Below are positions 24,742-33,030 of a stretch of DNA of 33,079 nt, in pieces. Each line of letters starts with the position of its first letter. The stretch's first letter is position 1. The stretch is from contig JAZUPE010000005.1 of the NCBI GenBank assembly GCA_045605025.1, positions 1 through 33,079 of the forward strand, written 5' to 3'. This DNA comes from SIG598 sp045605025. GTDB taxonomy: Bacteria; Bacillota; Clostridia; Oscillospirales; Acutalibacteraceae. The position numbers were made by a program, and so were the translations under genes. A model generated the notes under the pieces. It saw nothing but the letters and a program-made list of their open reading frames with translations, searched no databases and had not been told where the DNA came from.

Positions 24742-25423
24742 AAATCGCAGTCATTCACGGACAGAGCCACAAGGGCTCAACTTACAACGTCGCAAAGGAG
24801 CTTTATGGCAAGCTGGGCGGAGAGGTCATGGAGTTCTTTCTGCCCAGAGATTTTGACGGTGTCTGCCGGGGGTGCGCGGCATGTTTTGAAAATGAAGCAA
24901 AATGTCCCGACTACGAAAAGCTGCGTCCCGTTACCGAGGCCATGGACAGTGCCGATGTCATCATATTCACAAGCCCTGTTTACGTCATGCACGCGACAGG
25001 ATCTATGAAATCTTTTCTGGATCACTATGGTTACCGTTTATGGTTCACCGACCCGAGGAGAAGATGTTCGGCAAGCAGGCGGTGTGCATTGCCACAGCCG
25101 CCGGTGCAGGCATGAAAAGTACCATCAAAGACATGGCGGACAGTGCCTTCTTCTGGGGTATCGCAAAAACTTACAAACTGGGCATAGCCGTTCAGGAGAC
25201 CCGCTGGGACAAGGTCAAACCGGGCATCAAGAAACGCATCTCGCGAAAGACGGCTTCTCTTGCGCGAAAAATCGCAAAGAGCGCGGGGAAAGTCAAACCG
25301 GGAATAAAAACCAGAGGCTTTTTCTCAATCATGGCAATGATGCAGAAAAACGGCTTCAATCCCCCCGATAAGGAATACTGGATCGCAAAAGGCTGGACAA
25401 AGGGCAAGCGTCCTTGGAAATAA
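24738..25423 (+). pseudogene. Frameshifted flavodoxin-fold NAD(P)H reductase
   Basis: The gene starts MKIAVIHGQSHKGSTYNVAKEL, the FMN-binding loop of the NADPH-dependent FMN reductase/flavodoxin-like family, with CRGCAACFENEAKCPDYE and VIIFTSPVYVMHATGSMKSFLDHYGYR. At 25037-25040 the frame breaks: the first frame ends at 25115 as unrelated residues, while the continuation MVHRPEEKMFGKQAVCIATA is found one frame over from 25040 to the stop at 25423, ending GWTKGKRPWK. A single missing base after the Arg codon at 25035-25037 explains it. Without it the protein would have about 228 residues. It could be a real mutation, a phase-variable change or an assembly error; there is no slippery heptamer for programmed frameshifting. 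ATGA overlap with tetR. Confidence 0.87.
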
Positions 25424-25453
25424 CATCCATTGCAGATGAAAGCGAAAAAGGAA

Positions 25454-25491
25454 CAAGGGCTGCCACAGATTAATCTCTGCGGCAGCCCTTG
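25454..25491. terminator. Bidirectional terminator between converging genes
   Basis: CAAGGGCTGCC-A-CAGA (from 25454) pairs with TCTG-C-GGCAGCCCTTG (to 25491) around a short loop with one mismatch. T-runs are loose on both sides (GCGCTTGTTT; TTCCTTTTT). It serves the reductase pseudogene and the YfhO-like gene. Confidence 0.83.
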
Positions 25492-25498
25492 CGCTTGT

Positions 25499-28177
25499 TT
25501 AGTTTCCGTTGAAGTAATCGCTGAAATCGTCTTCCTGATCGTCAAGACTGGGAATATCCGGAATCATATAATTGCTGTAGGTGGCAAAAATATCCTCCTG
25601 CGGCGGCAGTTCCGGTTCAATTTCGGCAATTTCTGCCGCTCTGAGGGATTTTTCGTACATCCGGCTCAGGCGGTCGGAGTCGAGAATACAGGTCAGCAGG
25701 AATCCCAGCAGCAGAAATGTTGCGCTGATGATCAGACAGGGTAGAAATTCCTCCGGCTCGTAGACAAGCCGGATATCATGCACACCCGGACCGGGGTTCA
25801 CTCCCAGTAAGGCACCGCTGACGCAGATTGTTTCGACCTCCTCACCTCCGGCGTAGGCTTTCCAGCCAGACTGCCATGGGATAGTGGTCATAAGAATCTG
25901 TCCATCGGAAATGGTTGCTGTGCAGGTGACAAGGTTGCCGTTGGCGGTGATATATGATGCGCTCTGCTGAGCAAGCTGAGTCATGGCGCTTTCGGTCAAC
26001 ACAGTGTCCAGAACGGCGAACCACGTGCCCTTGAGAGGAATGCGCTCGTCGCTGATAGTAACGGATACCGTGAGCTGCGCTCCGCGAGAAAAGCGTCCGA
26101 TATATACTATCGAACTCATATCGGTTTCTCTTGGGTTGTCTCCGTTTACTGATACCAATCCGGTTCGTCCCGATTCACTTCCGAGATACATATACAGCGG
26201 ACCGTCGGACGGAACAAGCACGGAGAACAGCGCGCTTCCTGAATCTTCGCTCCGGACCAGTTCAATACCGTCAAGCGTTTCGATTATGCTCAGCCCGCTG
26301 CCTTCGCGGCCGGTAAGCATCGCGTCAATAAAGAGAGTTCGTTCAGCGTCGGCAACGGCAGAGATCAGTTCGTTCTGAGCTATAAAGGGATTGGAACTGA
26401 AGCTGGTCAGCTCACTGACTGAGTAGGGGACGGTAAGGCACAGACCGAGACTGCTGTTGTTCTTCGCCACATAGGACGGTCCAGAGATGCCGACAGTGGG
26501 ATAGCTGTCCGACTGCTGCGGGGAAATGACATATCTTATTCCGAACAGAGAATCGGTCACTGGTGTGTACCCCGCACCGTTGTGTATCCCGAGAACGTCC
26601 AGCAGCTGTGAACAGTCACCGGTAATGTCCGCGTGAGCGTCTGTCTGCCCCGAACCGGCGACATACGCTCCGCGTGTACGGAAGAAACCGGAGGGATTAT
26701 TCTGTTCGCTGCCGGCTATTATACTTTCAAGATTGAGCTGTTCGACGTTATCGCTCTCCTGCTGTGCTGTAGTGACGAGCGGTATCTGTTTTGCTGCAGA
26801 ATTAAGCCCCTGCATACCGCCAAGCACGCATTCGCATCCGGCGCAGATCAGTATCACCATGCAGAATCCCGCGGAGATTCCGCGCCCAGAAAGAGCGATA
26901 ATGGTGATTGCGGCGTACATTGTAAGAAACGCGGCCGTGAATATTATTCCGGAAAGAGATAATTCTGTCCGGCCGAATATCAGTGAAGCAAGAAGCAGTC
27001 CCGCGCATATCATCCACGCCACAAGCACCCTGCTGACCTTCACACGCATGGGCTGTGCTGTAAGGCGCACAGCGGCGGAGACGGCAAAAAGGCAGAAAAC
27101 GCAGCCGCAGCTGGTGATGACTCCTGTGGGGAGAGAAAATCCCAGCCACAGCCAGCACATCACTGGCACACACATCGATACTGAAAGCAGCAGAAGGAAC
27201 AGTGCACACACCTGCCGCTCACCCAGCGGAAGACGGGTGTTAAGAAAGTAAAGCAGCAGAAGCAGAACGGTAATGGTCGAGCAGAACAGCAATGGAATGA
27301 CTGCTCCGTCGGAAAAAGCGCCGGAAAACATGGAGGTCAGCAGTTCGAAAACGCCGGTGATGTCCATTTCAGACACGGACTGAATAGCCGAGCCGTAATC
27401 CGATCCCGCGGAAAAAACAGGAATTATCGCCACCAGTGCGGCGCCTGCGGCGGCGGCTATCGATGCCACAAACAGTCCCAGTCGTGCCCAAAGTCCTTCC
27501 CGGACTCCCAGCACAAGCTGACACCACACAAAATACGCGATGGAGAAGAACAGCAGCAGCGGCCACAGTCTGCCGCAGCAGAAAAGAAATGCTGTTGCGC
27601 CGCAGAAGAAAAGTGTTGCCTTACCTTTTTCTGCAAGCAGAGCTATACCGGCTCCAGCAAGCGGAAGAAAAACCGCGGCGTCCGCGTACTGTGGCGCGAG
27701 GAAGCTGAGAAAGAACTGACTGCCTGTCGCGTACGCAGAAGCAAAGGCTGCTGCGGACATGGGAGTGTGTCCGGAAAGTCTGCGCAGCAGGATGTAGGCG
27801 AACAATCCTGCGACTGCAGCACGTACCAGAGTAACAATGGTAAATGCCTGCGGAAGCATGCCTTTGTCCATGGTCGTGATTATCAGCAGGAACGGGCTGT
27901 TCAGACCACCGGCCCATCTTGAATAAAAATCGCCGCCCAGCCCGCTGTGGAAGGAATACATAAGCCCGCTGTCGCCGTCCAGCACCGATCGCCACTGAGC
28001 AAGATCACGGAACCAGCCGGCGTTGTATTCGCACAGCAATGTAGTATCACCGAACGGCGCAATCCCTGCGAGCGCGAACAGTGCCATCAATACCACAAAT
28101 GGAGTTACAAACGAAAGCATACCCGCACCTATGCTCTGGTTGGAGCTTTTCTGTGAGTAAAACCGCTCATCATTCAT
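25499..28177 (-). CDS. YfhO-family polytopic membrane protein
   Basis: An 892-residue membrane protein of the YfhO family (GT-C-fold-like proteins implicated in lipoteichoic acid or surface glycan glycosylation in Firmicutes). Start at ATG 28177 (MNDERFYSQKS) with AAAGGAGG 10 nt upstream; an ATG at 28198 overlaps that site and is rejected. The N-terminal half has about twelve membrane segments, with the first extracellular loop FGDTTLLCEYNAGWFRDLAQWR and YSFHSGLGGDFYSRWA, typical of the family. A large outside domain (about 480-820) is beta-rich with GWKAYAGGEEVE near its end, one last membrane segment follows (LIISATFLLLGFLLTCIL), then an acidic cytoplasmic tail. Precise donor and acceptor unknown. 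Confidence 0.9.
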   Translation of the reverse strand: MNDERFYSQKSSNQSIGAGMLSFVTPFVVLMALFALAGIAPFGDTTLLCEYNAGWFRDLAQWRSVLDGDSGLMYSFHSGLGGDFYSRWAGGLNSPFLLIITTMDKGMLPQAFTIVTLVRAAVAGLFAYILLRRLSGHTPMSAAAFASAYATGSQFFLSFLAPQYADAAVFLPLAGAGIALLAEKGKATLFFCGATAFLFCCGRLWPLLLFFSIAYFVWCQLVLGVREGLWARLGLFVASIAAAAGAALVAIIPVFSAGSDYGSAIQSVSEMDITGVFELLTSMFSGAFSDGAVIPLLFCSTITVLLLLLYFLNTRLPLGERQVCALFLLLLSVSMCVPVMCWLWLGFSLPTGVITSCGCVFCLFAVSAAVRLTAQPMRVKVSRVLVAWMICAGLLLASLIFGRTELSLSGIIFTAAFLTMYAAITIIALSGRGISAGFCMVILICAGCECVLGGMQGLNSAAKQIPLVTTAQQESDNVEQLNLESIIAGSEQNNPSGFFRTRGAYVAGSGQTDAHADITGDCSQLLDVLGIHNGAGYTPVTDSLFGIRYVISPQQSDSYPTVGISGPSYVAKNNSSLGLCLTVPYSVSELTSFSSNPFIAQNELISAVADAERTLFIDAMLTGREGSGLSIIETLDGIELVRSEDSGSALFSVLVPSDGPLYMYLGSESGRTGLVSVNGDNPRETDMSSIVYIGRFSRGAQLTVSVTISDERIPLKGTWFAVLDTVLTESAMTQLAQQSASYITANGNLVTCTATISDGQILMTTIPWQSGWKAYAGGEEVETICVSGALLGVNPGPGVHDIRLVYEPEEFLPCLIISATFLLLGFLLTCILDSDRLSRMYEKSLRAAEIAEIEPELPPQEDIFATYSNYMIPDIPSLDDQEDDFSDYFNGN

Positions 28178-28220
28178 GCACGGATATCCTCCTTTCATAC
28201 AGTAGCAGTGTTATTGAAAT

Positions 28221-28249
28221 ATTATAGTGTATCCTGCGCGTAATGGCAA
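28221..28249 (-). promoter_or_regulatory. Promoter of the YfhO-like gene
   Basis: Minus strand TTGCCA (28249-28244), 17-nt spacer, TATAAT (28226-28221); the start lies about 35 nt before the start codon at 28177. Confidence 0.75.
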
Positions 28250-28334
28250 GCATGCCGGAGCAGGAAATACTGTCTTCCATCTGCCGGAACCGCATGCATC
28301 GTCAGAGAAGATAAATAATATATATTGTATAAGC

Positions 28335-28378
28335 GAAAAGCGGCCTGCCGGCTCCCGAGTCAGGAGCGGACAGGCCGC
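28335..28378 (-). terminator. Terminator after the TSCPD gene
   Basis: Minus strand GCGGCCTG (28378-28371) pairs with CAGGCCGC (28347-28340), with inner CCGCTCC/GGAGC pairing; TTTTCGCTT follows. It closes the kinase-like/TSCPD operon. Confidence 0.87.
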
Positions 28379-28391
28379 CGCGATACGATAA

Positions 28392-28649
28392 TCAGTTGCT
28401 TTCGCTCAGAGCCTGTTCAAGCGCGCGGCTGAGCTGATCGGCGCACGAGGTGTTGCGGGGACCGCAGGTAACGCCCTTTACGCGGTTGACGACTTCAGCG
28501 GCGCTGATTCCCTCAATCAGGCGGGGGATGGCCTTCAGGTTGCCGTTGCAGCCGCCGGTGAAAACAACGTTTCTTACGATGCCTTCATCGAGGTCAAACT
28601 CAATTTTGGTAGAACAGGTACCGCTTGTACGGTAAACAAAGTGTTTCAT
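28392..28649 (-). CDS. Four-cysteine TSCPD-domain protein (TIGR03905 type)
   Basis: An 85-residue protein starting MKHFVYRTSGTCSTKIEFDL. Cysteines at 12, 34 (FTGGCNGNL), 62 and 69 (GVTCGPRNTSCADQL) match the four-cysteine TSCPD family, related to the C-terminal domain of vitamin B12-dependent ribonucleotide reductase. They probably bind a metal or form disulfides. Function unknown. AAAGGA precedes the start. It lies 47 nt after the kinase-like gene with no terminator between, so the two are likely co-transcribed; a functional link is not established. Confidence 0.9.
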   Translation of the reverse strand: MKHFVYRTSGTCSTKIEFDLDEGIVRNVVFTGGCNGNLKAIPRLIEGISAAEVVNRVKGVTCGPRNTSCADQLSRALEQALSESN

Positions 28650-28696
28650 AATCTTTTGTCCTTTTCTTTATATTCTGAAAAACGGAAAGTAACGAT

Positions 28697-30472
28697 TTAT
28701 CCTTCTGGTCCGAGGCTGACAACTACATCTACAAGCGTGTTGCGCTGCTTTCGGGAGCCGACGGATGCGCCGCTGATCCTGATGATGGTTCCGGCGGGGT
28801 AGCTGTCACTGTATTCCTCGGTCTGGTTGCCAAGAATAAGACCGGCAGCGTCGAGGGCGGAGTGAGCGTCGCTCACCGAACGACCGATAATATCGGGGAC
28901 TGTACACATGGCAGAACCCTTGCTGACCGTGATGCCCACAGGAGTACCGCTGTTGACCTGTGTATTGGGAGCAACGTTCTGGCTGATGATTACGCCCTCA
29001 TCGTAGTCGTCGCTGTGTTTTCTTTCCAGCACGAGTATCTGGATGCTATCAATGTATTTACCCTCGAGAGAAGCGTCCCAGACTTTGCCGACAAGCTCAG
29101 GTACCGTGACGATTTTGTGATTGCTGGATGAAACATCGCTGTCCGACTGGAGATAAACAATCTCAAGAGTGCGGTCGTCATTTTCTTTTCCGGTGATTTC
29201 AGCACGCACGGAGAGAAATACGATTACTGCAATTATTCCCAGAACAACAATGGTCAGACTGGTTGACAGCAAAGCGTACTGCCACTGAGAGAGGTTCATG
29301 TACCAGGGGGAATGATCGTCCTGCCCGGAGTCCGCGGCAGTGTCGTCGCGACGGGCTCTGCGGTCAGAAATATACCCGCCGATCCGTCCGCCGATATCCT
29401 TTACCGATCCCATAAATCTGGAGGCGAAACCGGCATCTGCCTCAGCTTTAGATGCCGAAGCAGGTCCGCGGCGGAAATCATCACCGCGAACGGGTGATGG
29501 CGCGGCAGGTCGTGGAGCGGGATTCTTGCCGTATAACTCTGCACGCAGCTCGTCCATCGTTGCGGTGCGGTTTTCGGAATGCACCTGAAGTCCGTTGGCG
29601 AGGGCAGTGATTATGTGTGCAGGAATAGTTTCGGCAAGTTCGCTGGATACATTCAGCCGCGGGTCGCGCACGCGTGCAAGAGCGTCGGGAGGACGCTTGC
29701 CGGTCAGCGCGAACAGCATTACGGCGGAAATAGAGTACACGTCGGTCCACTTGCCTTTGCGCGCGTCGAGCGAATACTGTTCAAGGGCGGCAAATCCGTC
29801 GTACATACGGGCTTCCAGTTCGGTCTCCGCAATGCGGGCATCGGGAATTCCGAAATCGGTCAGAACAAGTCTGCCGGAATGGGTCATGATAATATTCTCG
29901 GGGCTGATGCCGAAATGAACCAGTCCGAGAGCGTGTGCGGAAGCGAGAGAACCCAGAACCGGAGCGAAAAGCGGACCGGCTTCTTCCCATGAGAGCCGCC
30001 TTGCGCGCCGTACAAGCTCAGTGAGCGTCTTGCCTTCCACGTGCTCGTAAACGGCGTAAGCCGTGTTGTTGCACTCAAAGATATTGATGAGAGGGACGAT
30101 CGCTGTAGTATCGCCCAGTCTCGAGAGCGCTTTGGAAACATCGATAAAATCGGCGAGGTAGTCCTTATATACGGCTGATGCCTTCTCGCGCACGACAACA
30201 GCGTCGTTTCCGGGGCGGCGTGTGCTGATGCTCTGAGGGAGATATTCGCGAATATCCACCCGACGTCCGGTTTTGTGATCGAGGGCGATGTAGGTGATGC
30301 CTTCGCCGGTCATGCGCAGATGACGGCCGATAAGATACCGATTGGCAAGCACGGTGCCTGCGGCAAGGGCCGGAAGCACCTGAGGGGTTCCTTCCACGTA
30401 TCCGCAGTTGCGGCATTCCTGATGGTTGCCCTTTTGGGTCATACAGCCCAGGCAGAGATTACCAAAGTTCAT
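28697..30472 (-). CDS. Zinc-ribbon/kinase-like/PASTA membrane protein, predicted pseudokinase
   Basis: A 591-residue protein. Domains in order: N-terminal zinc ribbon (Cys7, 10, 20, 23), Ser/Thr kinase-like domain (about 43-315), basic linker, one membrane segment (about 400-421), then two extracellular PASTA repeats (about 454-519 and 520-588; VPELVGK..., VPDIIGRSVSDAHSALDAAGL). PASTA kinases sense cell-wall fragments and adjust wall synthesis and division. Key residues are missing: the beta-3 lysine is Arg75 (VDIREYLP), HRD is His186-Phe187-Gly188, and the glycine loop reads RHLRMTGEGITY; Asn193 and Asp206 (DFG) remain. It is therefore probably catalytically dead and acts by binding. GGAGG lies 9 nt before the start. 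Divergent from a D,D-carboxypeptidase gene. Confidence 0.9.
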   Translation of the reverse strand: MNFGNLCLGCMTQKGNHQECRNCGYVEGTPQVLPALAAGTVLANRYLIGRHLRMTGEGITYIALDHKTGRRVDIREYLPQSISTRRPGNDAVVVREKASAVYKDYLADFIDVSKALSRLGDTTAIVPLINIFECNNTAYAVYEHVEGKTLTELVRRARRLSWEEAGPLFAPVLGSLASAHALGLVHFGISPENIIMTHSGRLVLTDFGIPDARIAETELEARMYDGFAALEQYSLDARKGKWTDVYSISAVMLFALTGKRPPDALARVRDPRLNVSSELAETIPAHIITALANGLQVHSENRTATMDELRAELYGKNPAPRPAAPSPVRGDDFRRGPASASKAEADAGFASRFMGSVKDIGGRIGGYISDRRARRDDTAADSGQDDHSPWYMNLSQWQYALLSTSLTIVVLGIIAVIVFLSVRAEITGKENDDRTLEIVYLQSDSDVSSSNHKIVTVPELVGKVWDASLEGKYIDSIQILVLERKHSDDYDEGVIISQNVAPNTQVNSGTPVGITVSKGSAMCTVPDIIGRSVSDAHSALDAAGLILGNQTEEYSDSYPAGTIIRISGASVGSRKQRNTLVDVVVSLGPEG

Positions 30473-30491
30473 ATTGCAGTACCTCCGTTCG

Positions 30492-30519
30492 GTACCGGTA
30501 CAAAAGAAGGCACCGGTAC
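30492..30519 (-). repeat. Inverted repeat in the kinase-like gene leader
   Basis: GTACCGGT (30492-30499) and ACCGGTAC (30512-30519) are 8-bp arms around 12 nt, lying between the promoter and the ribosome binding site of the kinase-like gene. Possible operator or mRNA hairpin. Confidence 0.6.
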
Positions 30520-30555
30520 AGGTCGGAAAATCAAAAGAGATTATCCCGCATAAAG

Positions 30556-30584
30556 ATTATAACACACAATTGTTCTGTTAACAA
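30556..30584 (-). promoter_or_regulatory. Promoter of the kinase-like/TSCPD operon
   Basis: Minus strand TTGTTA (30584-30579), 17-nt spacer, TATAAT (30561-30556). The leader is about 75 nt. The rest of 30585-30724 is AT-rich and shows nothing else. Confidence 0.75.
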
Positions 30585-30724
30585 TACAAATCCGTGCGCA
30601 ATTTCTCCTACGCTTCGACCGCGGCGTATGCGTCATGAACGCGTTTGGATGGAAGCAAATGGAATTACTGGTATGATCCGGATAATATCATACAAGAAAA
30701 ACACAATATATTGTTCTGCGTATA

Positions 30725-30754
30725 TTGACAATATATAGTTGTTTTATATATAAT
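30725..30754 (+). promoter_or_regulatory. Promoter of the D,D-carboxypeptidase gene
   Basis: TTGACA (30725-30730), 18-nt spacer, TATAAT (30749-30754), in a very AT-rich stretch. The start near 30761 lies only about 18 nt before the first start codon. Confidence 0.83.
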
Positions 30755-30778
30755 TTAACATATATGTCCTGAGGACGT

Positions 30779-32299
30779 ATGAATAATTTCCGGAGAATTA
30801 TTACCATGAATCGTTATATTACCGTGCGGTTCAGAGCCGTACTCTGTCTGTTCCTGACGTTTGTGATGCTGGTTGCCTCGGTGATTTGTCCCGGTACGGC
30901 GCTTGCCGCTGTTGATCCGCTGACTGCTATTGACGGCAACGCGGCAATTCTCGTTGACGCACGCACCGGCACAGTTCTGTACGAACAGAATGCCGACCAG
31001 CCCATTGCTCCTGCAAGCACTACCAAAATCATGACCGCGCTGCTGGTGGTTGAGTCCGTTCAGCGTGGTGAGGTCAGCCCCGACGATATGGTCGAACTGA
31101 CCGATGACATCATGCATAACGTGCCCTCTGATGCCAGCCGCATCGGCAAGGCGATGACTGTTGGAGAAAAAGTCTCCGTTCGCGAACTGCTGCTCATGGC
31201 GCTGATGGAGTCGGACTGCGTGGCGTGTGATATGCTTGCAGTGAGAGTGTCCGGCACGGTGGAGCGCTTTGTCGATCAGATGAATCTGCGTGCGTCCCAG
31301 CTGGGTTGCCGTGACACCAAGTTCCTTAACAGCCATGGCTACCCTGCGGAAGGACACACAACTACAGCGCGGAGCCTCTACCTCATAACGAAAGAGGCCT
31401 CAAAGCATCAGATGTTCATGGATGCATTCGGCTGCCTGAAATACGAAATGCCCGCAACCAATGTGTCTGACGCAAGAAAACTCTATAGCACAGACAAGCT
31501 TCTCTATGATCCCGAGAATATTACCTCGACCTACAGTGTATATTATAATGAAAATGTAACCGGAGGAAAAACCGGCTATTCCAAAGCCAGCGGCAACTGT
31601 CTTGTTTCCACCGCGGAAAAGGATGGCATGCAGCTCATCAGCGTAATAACCGGTGTCGAGATGAAGTATCCCGATACGCAGACAGTTATCGATGCGTTCA
31701 CCGAAACCGACCGGCTCATCACATGGGGCTTTGATAATTACGTTTCCCATCAGATAGTGGCTGCAGGACAGACAATAAAACAGATTGACATAGACAAGGG
31801 TGAGCCTGCCATTATAAAAGGTATATGCTCTGACTCTATATATGTAACTCTTGAAAAAGGCATCAGCGCTGAGTCTGTGCAGATTACCTCGGTTCTTCGC
31901 GAAGAGGTTATCCCTGCTCCTGTTTCTGCAGGAGATGTTGTGGGTACGGTGTCTCTCGTGAGGGACGGAAAAGTGCTCGCATCCACGGATCTGATAGCCG
32001 GAGAAGATGCTCCCGTTGCTCCAAGAAAATTCCAGCCCAACATTCCGTTGATAATCATTCTCTGCGTGCTTGTAGCTGCAGGCGCCGGATATCTCGTCTA
32101 TTATACAAATAACAATAAGGTTCTTCTGCTCGATATAGCTATGGAGAGGATGGGGATGTCTTCCAAGAGGAAAACAAGACGACCCGTCAGACAGAACAGA
32201 CCTGCCAGAAAACCGGAACCTGTCAGCGAACCGGAAGAAGATGACGCTCCGGCGAATCCTTTTGATGAGTTTTTCGCACGAAACGGAAGGCAGGAATAA
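30779..32299 (+). CDS. D-alanyl-D-alanine carboxypeptidase, DacF-like (S11)
   Basis: Penicillin-binding enzyme that trims the terminal D-Ala of peptidoglycan stems. 506 residues from ATG 30779 (GAGG upstream); ATG 30806 behind GGAG is an equally possible start. Signal peptide about residues 20-43 (LCLFLTFVMLVASVICPGTALAA). Catalytic SxxK is Ser80-Thr-Thr-Lys83 (APASTTKIM) and KTG is 264-266 (TGGKTGYS). The second motif, normally SxN, reads Ser145-Asp-Cys147. A C-terminal beta domain follows (about 320-400), then a true membrane segment (about 425-445) and a cytoplasmic tail of about 60 residues, basic then acidic (KRKTRRPVRQ...EPEEDDAPANPFDEFF), longer than the usual amphipathic anchor. Monocistronic. 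Confidence 0.92.
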   Translation: MNNFRRIITMNRYITVRFRAVLCLFLTFVMLVASVICPGTALAAVDPLTAIDGNAAILVDARTGTVLYEQNADQPIAPASTTKIMTALLVVESVQRGEVSPDDMVELTDDIMHNVPSDASRIGKAMTVGEKVSVRELLLMALMESDCVACDMLAVRVSGTVERFVDQMNLRASQLGCRDTKFLNSHGYPAEGHTTTARSLYLITKEASKHQMFMDAFGCLKYEMPATNVSDARKLYSTDKLLYDPENITSTYSVYYNENVTGGKTGYSKASGNCLVSTAEKDGMQLISVITGVEMKYPDTQTVIDAFTETDRLITWGFDNYVSHQIVAAGQTIKQIDIDKGEPAIIKGICSDSIYVTLEKGISAESVQITSVLREEVIPAPVSAGDVVGTVSLVRDGKVLASTDLIAGEDAPVAPRKFQPNIPLIIILCVLVAAGAGYLVYYTNNNKVLLLDIAMERMGMSSKRKTRRPVRQNRPARKPEPVSEPEEDDAPANPFDEFFARNGRQE

Positions 32300-32339
32300 C
32301 AAGGTCGATTGTACATATAATGTAATATACGAATGCCGC

Positions 32340-32378
32340 GCAAGCCGCAGGTTAAGACTGACCTGCGGCTTGCATTTT
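32340..32378 (+). terminator. Terminator after the carboxypeptidase gene
   Basis: GCAAGCCGCAGGT (32340-32352) pairs perfectly with ACCTGCGGCTTGC (32361-32373) around 8 nt, followed by ATTTT. Confidence 0.93.
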
Positions 32379-32430
32379 GAGCAAAACAATCCGGATCAAG
32401 AGAAAATCTGGAAAAGTAAATGCCGATTTT

Positions 32431-32451
32431 CCGCATGGTTGTGCGGTTTTT
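32431..32451 (+). terminator. Second, weaker terminator upstream of the rRNA promoter
   Basis: CCGCA (32431-32435) and TGCGG (32442-32446) form a 5-bp stem followed by TTTTT. It could insulate the rRNA promoter from read-through. Confidence 0.5.
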
Positions 32452-32493
32452 GAGATAATTTGAAAAAAAGTCTGATTTTTTTGAAAAAAGGTG

Positions 32494-32522
32494 TTGACAA
32501 TCCGGAACGCCTGTGGTATTAT
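32494..32522 (+). promoter_or_regulatory. rRNA operon promoter with AT-rich upstream element
   Basis: TTGACA (32494-32499), 17-nt spacer, TATTAT (32517-32522). Phased A and T runs at about 32458-32490 resemble an UP element bound by the RNA polymerase alpha subunits. Confidence 0.88.
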
Positions 32523-32528
32523 AGTCAA

Positions 32529-32743
32529 GCGCTCGAGAGAGCGGCAAAAAAACCGGCCGAGAGGCCAGTCAGAAAGCCACTCAAACGAAGCACACAGGAC
32601 CTTGAAAATTAAACAACGTAACTTTAACGAGAACCCAAAATTCCTTTTTAATTAGCGGTTCATGAAACCGCAAACTAAGTCAGCAATGACTTGAGCTTCA
32701 AGCTCTGAGAAATGATTTTAACTCTTCGGAGTTGAGATACAAT
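32529..32743 (+). promoter_or_regulatory. rRNA leader with BoxA-like antitermination site
   Basis: About 215 nt from the predicted start to the 16S gene. ACCTTGAAAATTAAACAA (about 32599-32616) matches the Firmicutes rRNA leader motif 'CTTTGAAAACTAAACAA' that includes BoxA. Small hairpins follow, among them GCGGTT/AACCGC-type pairing near 32655-32672 and AACTC-TTCG-GAGTT (32720-32733). Confidence 0.7.
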
Positions 32744-32848
<105 letters not shown>

Positions 32849-32928
32849 CGGATCGTAGCCATGTCGTTCTGTGAGCCAAGGAGTTGATTTATGACATTGT
32901 CTTCCTAAGCCCGCTTGGCCTCCGACTT
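32849..32928 (+). other. Segment of unknown origin between two 16S starts
   Basis: Including AAGT from the V1 end, the stretch 32845-32928 is bounded by AAGTCGGA (32845-32852) and TCCGACTT (32921-32928), a perfect 8-bp inverted repeat. Inside, GCCAAG (32875-32880) can pair with CTTGGC (32914-32919). It resembles an rRNA intervening sequence or the leader of another rRNA operon. Its first 49 nt recur at the window end. Confidence 0.5.
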
Positions 32929-32941
32929 GTTGAGATACAAT

Positions 32942-33030
<89 letters not shown>

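Noticed and set aside
25037..25040. Programmed ribosomal frameshift in the reductase
   Set aside because: No slippery heptamer, no stop codon at the shift and no stimulatory structure seen; a one-base deletion is simpler.
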